Positions 23,213 to 34,180 of a stretch of 64,000 nt of DNA are shown here, piece after piece (position 1 is the stretch's first letter; each line of letters begins with the position of its first letter). The notes under the pieces are model-generated. The model searched no databases and was not told the origin of the DNA. It saw nothing but the letters and a program-made list of their open reading frames with translations. This stretch comes from Lutraria lutraria (taxonomy: Eukaryota > Mollusca > Bivalvia > Venerida > Mactridae). The position numbers and the translations under genes were made by a program. The stretch spans positions 10,159,689 through 10,223,688 of the forward strand of contig OZ026837.1 in NCBI GenBank assembly GCA_964023205.1, written 5' to 3'.

Positions 23213-26200
23213 ATGGAGAAAGCTGAGAGAAGTGAACTTAAAGAGTTTGGTATGTTATGTGGAGTAGCGGGTAAGTAAATAAACACGTATATATGTGTGA
23301 TATAAATCAACTATGATACATACGTCATTTATTATAACGTATTTTGAGGATTTTTTTAATGAACATGGGGTTTTTTTTTCCTGAATAAGTAATCTTCGTG
23401 TAAGAAATTGTTTCTATAAGTGTTTTCAGATGGTTCTTTCATTTATTTTATGTATCAAATATTACGAGAACCGAAATGGATCTATACACCCATCCTCGAT
23501 CATACAGCTTAGGGTTTCTATTCACAGACCGTTGTATTATGTATTAGATATGTGATATCTGACTGTTTCCCCTGCTGTTTAACGTCGCACCACCAGCCCA
23601 TGCGAAACATTGACTGAAAAGACGAGACAGACTTTGGACGACCTGCTGTGTACACCTATGCAAGTAGAACCACTGACCAACATCGACAGCTACCTCACAC
23701 GTGAACTTTAACTGGTCACTGCGTGATTCAAACTCACGGCCGTGAAGGGCTACTGAATAATAGGCAACCACCATAATACAATAAAAAAACAATAAGAATT
23801 CCAGGAAGGCTTTTTCAGAACGATTGTTTCATAAATGAACCATTATCTGAAATCCTTTACATACAGTGAAACTATTACCAGTCTAAATCGCCTCAGTTAT
23901 GCGAACGTAGACTGCAATGATTGTTTGGTATTTAGAGTTATATATACTGAACAAGGACAAAATCTGCTAGAGCAGTCATGTAACAATTTATAATTCACTT
24001 GACGCTTCAAAATATATTTCAGCAATTTACTGCGTTATCATTCTTGGTGTGTCAGCGCTTATCGTAATTGGCATTGCAAAAGTTGCCATGGGTAAGTACA
24101 TAAATTATATCAGTGGAAGAAAGAAAATATTATTCTAATTGTATAAGATGTTTTATCTGAGCATGTTTTGAAAACTGACCGATAGTGCCGTCACTGCTCA
24201 GCGCGTATTTATTTTTTTATGCGGACCTGACTACCACGTTTATCTACATCCGCCTTGCAATTCTTAAACTAGTTCCCGTTTTATTTTGTAGTGCAGGTCT
24301 ATGTAAATTCAGTTTCCATGGATACTATCTATACTTTGATTTCTCTAAGTGATTTAACCGACAGTCAGGGTCAGTGGACGTTTCAATCTGAAACGGTGTA
24401 TGAATACCCCAGGCGTACATCCGGGTAAAACCATCAACCTTCCATAAGCCAGCTAGAGACAGCTTCCTTATCTTAACAATTAAATACAAATTATAAGAGA
24501 CTTAAACCATGTATTTAATCATGAACTCGATAGAATGAAGTTATTTGACAAAACATCTCTGAGCTTAATAAACTTCACTTTTTTAAAAGAGTAACTATGA
24601 ATTGTATTAAGTACTGCAAATTGTATAATAATACGTGTCTTCACAGTGACTTCTAAATGTTTATGTTCAATATACGATATACATGTATACGACGTATATA
24701 CCCGTATACTAGAACAACACTGTATTACGATTCACATTATTAAATATGCAATTAATGAATTAAAGTTGAATAAATTGTTTTCAGGAGCGGTCTATCTACA
24801 CGAGTGTAGCATACAATATCTGGTACCAATATATCTTATAGTAAGTGGTGTTTCACCAATAGTGTTCGGGCAGTTGGGGTGTGGAGACAAAGATGTAGAT
24901 CAACTCTGTGGAATATGCTGCGCCATTTTAGGATCCATTTTCACTTTGATATGGCTGATATGTGGTAAGACGTTTAGCTCGTTACAGTGGTAGTCTTTAA
25001 TTAACGCCGTTTTTCAACAATACGAGTACATGTGGTTCAGTTACCAGTATAGACGGCGTTCGCTTCACTGGACTGTATTCTTACCAGCGCTAACTGCCCC
25101 TTCCACAAGGAGTTGTAAACTTCTCCACACCTGGATGAAAATCGACACTTTGACCAGTGGCCGCGACCTAGATTCAGACCCGGATCGCCGGATTAAAAGT
25201 CAAGCGCATTAGCCACTGGAAGTTTCTTTTCTAAAATAAAAAGCACTCTTACCTAAACACAATGATCTGTCCTACTTGTTGAAGTACATTTCTAAATTGG
25301 CGAACGATTAACTGCTTGTATGCCATGATACTTGAAATCAATCTTATCTGAATACAATATTTTGTCTAGATGAGGGAAATAACGCTTTTATTTTTTCAAC
25401 CGTGTTAATATCAGTTTTATAAAACTGGATGCAAAATTTTAATACTAGTCTAGAATTATATTTTATTAACATGAACTATTCGGAACAGTATATACAAACC
25501 TTTTTAGAATATTTCTTACAATGTTTGAGAGATCACGTATAAACAGTATTAGACTTTTGTATGTCGAATCCTCATCGGCATACCTCGACCGACTACGCTT
25601 AATGGATCTGAAATAAAGATGATGGGGGTACGGAATCGGTCGAAGATTACAGATGCCCAAATGTGCCGTGTTGTATCTAAAAGCGTACAAATAGACATAC
25701 CGTCTGAATCGCTCTATTCAATTATGCTTACTGATATTGCATTAATAATAATCGACAAGCAACACCTTCGGGTTGATATACAGTCAAACCTGTGTAAGTG
25801 CATGGCCACTTCCGAATAAAGGTCACCCTGTGAATAAAGGCCAAACTTTGAAAGACCGTCATTGATTGTTTAGAACAAACTGACCTTAGAGTAAAGGCCA
25901 CATTTCGTCTTTCCGAAATTTGGTCTTGGCTGTACATGATTTCGGAGTTATGAGAAAAATCTTAACACGTATATCAATTCATGACAACATATGACGTCCC
26001 TGTTTTGTAATACTACACAAAAACATTTTAAAATGATAAAAACATTAAGATAAATGTGTTTTCTAACCGAAAACAGAAGTTTCGGAAACGAAGTTTTCGA
26101 CTGCATCACTGGGAACTTCCTCAAGCTGGGTACCCACTGACATTTAGGGGCTCAGAATACTGACGTTCTATGTTGTCATGGTAACGCTTTAGTCAGAAAA

Positions 26201-26601
26201 TAAACACAGGATGACAACAAGAATAACACTGAACTATCATCTACCGCAATTTCGTGAAATTCTATCGAAAAAAAAATATTTTGACGTAAAAAACTGATAT
26301 ACGTGTTCAGTCAACTTAAAGGACAACCATCGTACATTGGTATTTATTTGTTGACATGTTTACTTTACATTATTTGTGATGTATTTATTCAGGAACAGTT
26401 TGGGTGTATCCAACCTACGGGAAGCTAGTGAGAGCAGACTTTACAACCTGCACGGGTAACATGACGACAGACTGCACGGAGGGAGGATGTAATAAAAGTT
26501 TAATAGAGTTTGCGGTTGCTATGGTTACCATTGATTGGATTGTTGTATTGGCGGTGGTGGTTTGTCTAGGAGTTTATATTTATAAAGACAGTAAAAGTTA
26601 A
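23213..26601 (+). CDS. TMEM272-like four-pass membrane protein (4 exons, 171 aa)
   Basis: Exons are 23213-23270, 24023-24091, 24785-24964 and 26393-26601, all introns GT-AG and all in phase 1, giving 171 residues. The first exon codes for a short charged cytosolic start (MEKAERSELKEFG). Membrane segments are about residues 20-43 (VIILGVSALIVIGIAKVAM), 55-70 (VPIYLIVSGVSPIVFG), 84-103 (CGICCAILGSIFTLIWLICG) and 141-168 (AMVTIDWIVVLAVVVCLGVY). The GAVYLHECSIQYLVPIYLIV block and the following VWVYPTYG with a Cys-rich loop (CTGNMTTDCTEGGC) match transmembrane protein 272-like proteins, which are often multiplied in bivalves. Function in that family is unknown. Introns 1 and 3 hold SINEs and intron 3 an M1 MITE. 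Confidence 0.85.
23573..23768 (-). repeat. tRNA-derived SINE-like element in intron 1
   Basis: The minus strand starts with a tRNA-like head (B-box-like GAGTTTGAATCACG near 23728) and runs through gtagctgtcgatgttggtca to gacgttaaacagcaggggaa. Its edge coincides with the left boundary of the block that is duplicated at 19675. Confidence 0.55.
25060..25215 (-). repeat. tRNA-derived SINE-like element in intron 3
   Basis: The minus-strand head GTGGCTAATGCGCTTGACTT with a B-box-like GGGTCTGAATC fits a tRNA-derived promoter, followed by ggtgtggagaagtttacaac. It is not close to S1 or S2 beyond the head. Confidence 0.5.
25781..25935 (+). mobile_element. MITE, family M1, in intron 3 of the TMEM272-like gene
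   Basis: The left end cagtcaaacctgtgtaagtg and internal ccgaataaaggtcaccctgt, then ggccacatttcgtctttcc, match the copy at 4135. The right terminus is eroded (ttggtcttggctgtaca). Confidence 0.7.
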
Positions 26602-26920
26602 ACGTTCCTGACTTCACAAAACTCTCTGAAGCAGTTGGTCACATTCTTGACATTGTATTTCTTATTGTGAGAAATAACTGACATTTAAAATAGAAATATG
26701 TGTTATTATTTATACAACTGTACATATCGACCAACTTAGTACTTTCAAGAAGAAGATGAAGTTTTTAAGTCTCCATAAATTGGCAATATTTCTGGTTCCC
26801 AACTATTTAACTAATCATCCAAATTCACGTATAAAAGTAGCATGCATATGATATACATGTATACATATTTTAAATGCAGTTTGATATTGTCTAGATTGAT
26901 TCGTTTGATTGATTATTGGC

Positions 26921-27477
26921 AAAGAAATGCGAGTCAAAGAAACGCGAATCAAAGAAACGCAAGTTAAAGAAATGCGAGTCAAAAAAAACGATAGTCAAAG
27001 AAACTCGTGTTAAAGAAATACGAGACAAAGAAACCTGAATCAAAGAAACGCGAGTCAAAGAAATGCCAGTCAAAGAAACGTGAGCCAAAGAAATGCGAGT
27101 CAAAGAAATGCAAGCCAAAGAAATGCGAGTCAAAGAAACGCGTGTTAAAGAAATACGAGACAAAGAAACCTGAATCAAAGAAACGCGAGCCAAAGAAACG
27201 TGAGCCAAAGAAATGCCAGTCAAAGAAACGCGAGCCAAAGAAACGCGAGTCAAAGAAATGCCAGTCAAAGAAACGCGAACCAAAGAAATGCGAGTCAAAG
27301 AAACGCAAGCCAAAGAAATGCGAGTCTAAGAAACGCGAGATAAAGAAATGCGAGTCAAAGAAACGCGTGTTAAAGAAATGCGAGACAAAGAAACCCGAGT
27401 CAAAGAAATGCCAGTCAAAGAAATGCGTGTCAAAGAAATGCCAGTCAAAGAAATGCGAGTCAAAGAAATGCAAGTTA
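26921..27477. repeat. 15-bp minisatellite (about 37 units), purine-rich
   Basis: Units are aaagaaatgcgagtc and variants. A marked variant run (gtgttaaagaaatacgagac, then aaagaaacctgaatc) recurs at about 27007, 27142 and, changed, 27367, showing higher-order duplication of 9 and 15 units. The 15-bp period keeps frames open on both strands, which produces long Lys/Cys/Ser- and Phe/Asp/His-rich translations with no biological meaning. Confidence 0.9.
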
Positions 27478-27597
27478 ACTTAATGCGATACGAAAAGAAA
27501 CAGGGTGGTTGTGTTTGGTCATAAATCTCATAATAAATTATTTGACGTTCTAGAAGTTGTTCTGAAGAAAAATAAAATAAGTTTAATATTCTACAAG

Positions 27598-27768
27598 TAC
27601 AGTAAAACCTTTCAGAAGCGGCACTCTCTTGAGCAACAGCCTCCCTGCAACAACAGCAGGAGTTTTCCCCACTGCATGAATTAACTATTAATTTTAAAAC
27701 CTCTCTTGAGCAACAACCTCTCAACAACAACATAATTCTGGGTGTTCTTTTAGAGAGGTTGTACTGTA
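27598..27768 (-). mobile_element. MITE, family M2, complete with TA at both ends
   Basis: The left end is TACAGTAAAACCTTTCAGAA and the right end is the inverse, GAGAGGTTGTACTGTA. The outermost TA on each side fits the TA target duplication of Tc1-mariner/pogo elements. Inside are gagcaacagcctccctgcaa and gagcaacaacctctcaacaa. Confidence 0.8.
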
Positions 27769-27969
27769 CGTAAATGAACAAAGCATGTACTTGTTTGGCT
27801 GGGTGTATATATATAAAGTCAATTAACAAAATGTACAACTTTTAATCATTTGAAAGACATATAATCACGCATGAACTTAACACAGTGACCTCATTTAATA
27901 CAATATTGTTCTACAAAAATGTATTAATGACCACAGAATACAGACAATCTCATGCGTGCTGCACGAACG

Positions 27970-28080
27970 ATTAAAGTATGACCGGCTATGGTCGCTGTGT
28001 AGCACTGATCAAAATCAAACTTACGACCTCCAGGGTCCACGGGCTTAATGAAAACTGACCTTGCAGCTTACAACCACCAT
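27970..28080 (-). repeat. SINE-like fragment
   Basis: The minus strand reads ggtggttgtaagctgcaagg, then ggaggtcgtaagtttgattt, a weak B-box-like region. It shares the style of the element at 23573 but is short and degenerate. Confidence 0.35.
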
Positions 28081-28416
28081 TACAAAAATGGGTGTGAATG
28101 TGGCATATACATTTTATGAAAAATGATTGCATTTGTACAATATATAACAAAACTATTTATCAAAATATGTACAAACATGTATCAAAATGTTTATCAATAT
28201 AAAAATAATATTCATATAATACTGACAATATATGCACCATTATGTATAGGAGACACAAATGATATCACAGATAACGACTGTTTAAACATTATAAAAAGTA
28301 AAACATCCTGCTGTAAAGATCCCCATAATGTTGTACTCCTTAAAGTTTGCCAAGCATTTTGAAAACATTAGCAATTATACACAGCATATTGGACCGCAGG
28401 CAAATAACAGTCTTGA

Positions 28417-28668
28417 TTTTATACACACTATGACGTCCTCAAAGCATACTCTTATTTTTATGCACACTATGACTGGACGTCATCAAAGCAAAATCTTAGT
28501 TTTATACACACTATGCCTGGACGTCCTCAATGAATGGTCTAAGTTTGATACACACTATGCCTGGACGTCCTCAATGAATGATCTTCGTTTTATACACACT
28601 ATGCCTTGACGTCCTCAATGAATGATCTTCGTTTTATACACACTATGCCTGGACGTCCACAAAAAATG
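28417..28668. repeat. ~46-bp tandem repeat in the 3' flank of CYYR-like gene A
   Basis: Five to six units carry atacacactatgcctggacg, then tcctcaatgaatgatcttcg. Unit identity rises toward the gene. The last partial unit (ggacgtccacaaaaaatgat) runs into the stop codon of gene A at 28670-28672, so in the mRNA this array forms the start of the 3' UTR. Confidence 0.8.
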
Positions 28669-28669
28669 A

Positions 28670-31600
28670 TCACGGTTCGAGTTTGTACGCCGGAGGTGCA
28701 GCTTGGTCCGTCTGGCTGTATGGTGGTGGTATTGGCGGTGGTCCGGCTGGCTGGACTCCATGTGGTGTTGAGTAACTGTACGGTGTATGTTGGAAGTTAG
28801 ACTGGTCGTATTGTGGGGGTGCAAGTCCATAGGAGTATGATGGAGGTAAATGATTCTGAGATTGTCCCCGCGTGTTTATGTTGTTGCTTGTATAAATGTT
28901 CTGTTGGTTAATTGTCGAAACTGCAAAGAAATAAACGACAAAGCTATGATGCGGGCCAGTAATTGAATGTTGATGTATTAATAATACAATGTATAATATA
29001 CATGTACTATGCAGGGCTGTCATGGACTCGGTTTTTCCATATCGTCGAACATTATTTAGAGAGTACATGTACATGTAATTAGTATCGATATATCGATATG
29101 TCAATATATATACAATGTATGTACTATGTACTAGCAATGATACCACTGTTTTTATGTTTTGAGTATGCTTCAGTATGTATTGTGCACGTATAACTAAATG
29201 TTGTTCTGCGTACTTTCAAAGTAATCAACAGCAATGAACTTTATTTAACTGTAGATCTATACGTAATGAGGACTTTGACACAAAAGAGTCTTTTAAAATA
29301 CATGCAGTTCCAAACAAGTTTCCACTTTTTAAATTCTACCATAATTTCCTGCCAAAATATCGATATATAAAAATATATATCGGCAGAAATAACGATATCG
29401 TTCGAATCGATGACAGCCTTAGTACTACGATACCGATATTACAAAATGACATCGCTGTTATCACAAGACATGCTCATCTAGACCTGATACGATATCAATG
29501 AAGATTTACATTTATTTACATTGTACTTTTAGTTCGATTTTACCCATGGACACATTTGTAATATCCATAATCAAATATAATAATTATGGAGGATGTACAT
29601 GTGTATATAAAATAGATGGCAAATCGCCTACTTAATTATATAATGGTTCGGACTACCGCCAAAGGACCAGAATATCGAAGGTTCAAGTCTAAGTGTGGAC
29701 ATTTAAATGAGCATGGCTTGTGTGCCGCCAGGGATACCACCCTAAGGTGATCAGGATTTTCCACTTTAATTGATATGTCTAAACCATCTCTTGGTCTAGA
29801 CACTTTGGCCACTGCATAAGATTTTCAGACAAACAGACCGAATAAGAGAAGAGCACTGTGAGCCGTGTCAACGCTCGTCTGTTCACTGCTTCAGTGAGAT
29901 CTATCTAGCTATGAAGTTTCATGTAACTATCTCTTATAATTTCTGAATTATGAGCTAAATTAAAGTTTTTGCATGGACGCAGACGACGCAGTACGTGATC
30001 ACAATAGCTCGAGTTTTTCTTCGAAAACAGGACAGAACATATTTTTTTATTCGGCATTAAATACATACATATTTATAGCCATACATACACATCATAGATC
30101 ATAGTGGTGCATACAGTATTTACAAGAAGAATAGATTGATATGTAATCAATTGAACAATATTTAAATTGTAACAAATAGTCATGTTTTGGAAATATCTAT
30201 GGTGATTGATTATAAGGTATAAACAAAAAACAGACGAGCTAAAAATCACAAAACACGAGTACTTACTTCGGCTGTTGTTTGGGTAAACAAGCTGGTTAGG
30301 TCGAAGTTTCTTCTTTTTCGCCAATAGAATCGAACAAATCATACAAATTCCAACCAGAAACAGACACGCTAACACGATACCTATTACAGCCGCTGTTGAT
30401 ACACCGGAAGTACTGAAATAAACAACCGGAAGTTCTTTAATTGACTACATTTCGGTCATGAATTTCACTTGATACAATTTATTGTGTCGCATTGTGAAAT
30501 AAGCTAAACAATGATTAAAAATTATCAATATTTATTAATTAAGTAATAAGGGGTCATAACTCCTGTGAAAATGTTTGGATTTTAACGGAAATTAAAACTG
30601 ACCTGTATTTTACTATTATGCACCTTCATGTAAAATATGAAACAAATCAATGAAACATTTCTTGAGTTATCGCTCAGAAACCAAAATTTAGACGGACGGA
30701 AGGACGGACAGGGGTTACACTAAAATGCCCTTCCGCAATTTCAAATGGCGGGGGGCATAACAATAAGTAAACAATTTTCAGGTTACGTACCAGCATTTAG
30801 TATTGTTCTCGCAACAATAGTATCCATCTTCACAATATGAATACATACCCGGTCTGTCGTAATCAGAACATATATCTCTACCATACCTGTCCCGATCATC
30901 ATCATTATGGTCACATGACACAAAGGTTCCTAAAAGTATACAGTTAGATAGGTACGTATAATGAGTTAAAGTACTGAAAGTACTCGTGATAACTGAACTT
31001 TCAATAGATTTGCACTGCAACATGGAAGGGGAGCCAGTTTAACGGAAGTGGAAAATGTGAAAATCTCCTGAGCAACAATAACCTCCCTTCAACAACAGCA
31101 TTGTTTTCCCCACTACACGATTTAACTATTAATTAAATCTCTCTAGAGCAACAACCTCTCAACAACCGCATAATGTTGCTACTTCTAAAGGGTGTTGTTT
31201 TGGAAAGGTTGCAAGTAGTATATCATAATATTATCATTGTATTGACAATCAAAATGCTAATAATGATGACATTGTATTGTGGTTTAATCAATGATTATCT
31301 TTGAATACGGGGAAAATAAAGCTTGATGTGAAGTACATTGAAATCAAGTGAAATTTTAATATTTCTCCTTAATATGTAAGACACGTACATCCTTTAAATG
31401 TACATGAAATAATTTCGTCACCTCAACAAGGATAAATTAAATCATTTCAGTGGTGCTTTTAATATCATTTCTTATAGTTTACATTATAACTGAGGATGTC
31501 CATACCATATGAAATGCGATCCTTCTAAAAAAAGTATAAATAAACAAAATATAGCCCGTTCTCATTGGTTTTGTTGTCTTCACTATGGATCTTCAATAAC

Positions 31601-33454
31601 GAACGGACATACATCAGATTGCAAACACGTATGATAAAACTTATATATCATACTTCAGTTTTTTATCGGTCTGTGATATTTGAATAAGACCTTTGAATAC
31701 ACCTTTTATAAACATTTATCAAGATCCTTGTGTTTATGTTTAATCCAAGTAAACAAAGATTTAACTATACCGACATGCTGAATATTGATTGATTTAAAAC
31801 GTCCTGAAAAATTGATTCTATATAATGACCCCAGTGTCCTGTATGGTGTGTCACGTACAGTTGTATTATATAAACTGGGTACGTCAATTAGTACTACATT
31901 TTTTGTAGTATCGAGGGCTCAGCGCAACACTGTCGTAACTTGTTCTTATTTCAATATGAGTTACGACACTGTTGCGTTGAACTCTCGATATGTTAATACA
32001 TACAGAGCAACCTCTCTGAAGCGACAACCTTTGAGTGAATCAAATTATGTTGTTATTGAAAGGTTTGTTTTTCTACAGAGGTTGAAATAATATTTAAAGC
32101 ATACAGTGGGGAAAATCCTGTTGTTATTGAAGGGGGATTGTTGCTCAAGAGAAGGACGCTCTGGAGAGGTTGTACTGTATAGGCACAAAATAATTCATCT
32201 CGGTGCATGAAGCGTCCTGGGTGCCAAGGTGGATTAAATCAGACTTTAGGCATGTTTAGGGTTACTTGCCAAAATATAAATAAGGCAGGTCACAAAACTC
32301 TGTTTTCGTGTTTTTAACTGTTAAGATAGTATCTTAATTTAATTCAATTAATATTCCGGAGGTACGATTCGTCCCCAGATATTTTCGTACTTTGGATTCT
32401 GTTGTTGGTAACTTCAGGGATGGCGCTAAAAATCAGACCGATCGGGTGTCCGGGAACCGGACTACAACCAAACCTTTGTAAGTGGCCACTTCTGAATAAA
32501 GGCCATCCTATGAATAAAACCAATTATTTTAAAAACTGTCATTAATTGTTTTGAACAAAACAACATTCGAATGAATGCCACCTGTCAATAAAAAAGCCAC
32601 AGTTTGTGTTTTCCATGGGTGAACATTGTTCACACGTTTGAATGTACATTTTTCAGTCGACTTTTTCCAATATAGTGCAGTCACCTAATTCCGGCGTACA
32701 CTCGTATTAAGAATACAACCCTATCCAGTAAGGACATAAAACCATTAACATGAAAAAAACCGTTACCGATGTACGATGATGGTTACATAATGTAACACGA
32801 CACGTACTTCATAAACGTGCCGATAATACATTATACACTGAAACCTGTGAACAATGGACACCCTTGGGAAAGACAAAACGTGGCATTTATTAACAGGCGG
32901 ACTTTATTTTTGAGGTCATTATAAGCTGAAATTATCAAGACGTTTTTTTTAAGAATGGCCTTAATTTACAGGGTAGCCTTTATTCGGAGGTGGCCGCTAA
33001 CACAGGTTTAACTGTATACAGTCATATACTATCACATTATCAGAGCTTGTGCTTGATAAATGATGCAGGATTGCTGAATATGTGGTATATTTAACGAGCT
33101 TTTTGCTTTCTTATAAACAATGATGATTTCACCAAACTACGCATTTATACATTGATTCACATGCTTGATAATTGATTTACATAATTGGGTGACATTTTAT
33201 GTAACTCGATCACTACACTACATTGTGGAAATAATACAAAGTAAAATAGCTCGTATATGCTGATTGTTTCCATCCCAAGCCTTTTTTATGTTGTACTGTC
33301 TTATAAACGTGTATAACTATTATATATCATGAATAGATTAAGCTTAAACTAATTATACGAATAATAATTGATCTGAAAAAAGAAACATATTTTACTCACC
33401 ATAATAGAGAACAACACATAGTGACACACGGATAAAGTCTTTTATGTTATCCAT
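28670..33454 (-). CDS. CYYR/Shisa-like single-pass protein A (4 exons, 196 aa)
   Basis: Minus-strand exons in coding order are 33454-33400, 30929-30791, 30412-30267 and 28920-28670; phases 1, 2, 1 agree and all introns are GT-AG, giving 196 residues. Residues 1-18 form a hydrophobic signal peptide. The ectodomain (19-66) is Cys/Tyr/Asp-rich and ends CEDGYYCCENNTKCC, spelled partly across a splice. A membrane segment follows at about 72-96 (VIGIVLACLFLVGICMICS), then KKKK. The tail has four PPxY motifs (PPSY, PPQY, PPPY, PPAY). This is the architecture of cysteine- and tyrosine-rich protein 1 and Shisa-type proteins, whose PPxY motifs bind WW-domain ubiquitin ligases. The role here is inferred. 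Paralogue B lies 5.6 kb upstream. Confidence 0.8.
29645..29850 (+). repeat. SINE-like element in intron 3 of gene A
   Basis: The head ggttcggactaccgccaaag and the B-box-like ggttcaagtctaag precede a body with gccgccagggataccaccct and ccatctcttggtctagacac. It is probably tRNA-derived; no other copy was seen in the window. Confidence 0.45.
31054..31212 (-). mobile_element. MITE, family M2, in intron 1 of gene A
   Basis: It contains cctgagcaacaataacctcc, gagcaacaacctctcaacaa and ggtgttgttttggaaaggtt. The left terminus is truncated relative to the complete copy at 27598. Confidence 0.7.
31909..31990. repeat. Long hairpin: ~33-bp inverted repeat with 16-bp loop
   Basis: The left arm tatcgagggctcagcgcaac, continuing actgtcgtaact, pairs with the right arm gagttacgacactgttgcgt, continuing tgaactctcgata, with about four mismatches. 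It sits 11 bp before an M2 MITE. It may be a small fold-back element. Confidence 0.75.
32001..32179 (+). mobile_element. MITE, family M2, reversed orientation
   Basis: The ends are TACAGAGCAACCTCTCTGAA and GGAGAGGTTGTACTGTA, with TA at both outer edges. Internal blocks gaagcgacaacctttgagtg and ggggattgttgctcaagaga are the reverse of those at 27598. Confidence 0.75.
32461..32650 (+). mobile_element. MITE, family M1
   Basis: It starts actacaaccaaacctttgta and ends ttcacacgtttgaatgtaca, with ctgaataaaggccatcctat and cacctgtcaataaaaaagcc inside. It sits in intron 1 of gene A, about 180 bp from an M1 copy in the opposite orientation. Confidence 0.7.
32834..33016 (-). mobile_element. MITE, family M1, complete with TA at both ends (reversed)
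   Basis: The left end TACACTGAAACCTGTGAACA and the right end ACACAGGTTTAACTGTA form the TIR with outer TA. The first 35 bases (tgaacaatggacacccttgg then gaaagac) are almost the unit of the minisatellite at 20291, which proves the origin of that array. Confidence 0.8.
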
Positions 33455-33611
33455 AGCTATACGTCAAATAAAAATACAACAAAATAAAAATGTCCAAATA
33501 AATAAGTAATAACTACATATGTAGCGACAACAAAAACGTTTTTTTCTAAACAAACATTAAACTCTAAAATCACGATTTAGTTTAAATCGATTCCAAAAAT
33601 ACGCCTGTCTA

Positions 33612-33680
33612 TATATCTGATCAATGTTTGTATCGGTGTAGTGTATATTTTTGTATTTAAGATTAAGTTGTGACGTCATA
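33612..33680 (-). promoter_or_regulatory. Candidate promoter of gene A: CRE palindrome and TATA-like box
   Basis: A perfect CRE, TGACGTCA, lies at 33671-33678, 217 bp upstream of the gene A start codon. An AGATATATAG TATA-like stretch lies on the minus strand near 33612-33622. The spacing is reasonable for a promoter, but both motifs can occur by chance in AT-rich DNA. Confidence 0.3.
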
Positions 33681-34001
33681 AATTATGTTGAAATAAGCCT
33701 ATACAATTACATTGTACATGTATTTGTAATACACACATACGTATAAATCTAGAAAGATCGTGAGGTCGCATACAATTATTGTTGCCAAAATTAATACAAT
33801 CGAGTTTAATGACCGTATTTTAATTTATTAAGTATTTAATAACATTTGCAATAACTACATGTATACAGGACGGCCTTGTATTTCATAGCTTCGGAAGAAA
33901 ATAACCCAAAATACTTGGTTGGTGACCTGCAGGACTTTCGAACTGTACAGTCCAATTTCTTTGTGTATATCGATTGCGTAAGTATTGTAAAACACAAGAA
34001 T

Positions 34002-34180
34002 TACAGTCAACCTGTTTTAGTGACCACCTCCGAAAAGTCACCCCTGTAAATAAAGGTCATTCTTTCCAAAACCGTCATTGATTATTCAGAACAAAATTAT
34101 CTTCAAATAAAGACCACCTATCTATAAAGGTCACGTTGTTTTTTTCTCAAGGATGGCCTTTCTTCAAAGGTTTGACTACA
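34002..34180 (+). mobile_element. MITE, family M1
   Basis: The ends are tacagtcaacctgttttagt and tcttcaaaggtttgactaca, an inverted repeat. The interior has aataaaggtcattctttcc, then attattcagaacaaaattat, as in the copy at 4135. It lies between gene B and gene A. Confidence 0.7.

Noticed and set aside
27007..27838. Lys/Glu/Ser-rich and Phe/Asp-rich frames
   Set aside because: By-products of the 15-bp repeat on both strands.
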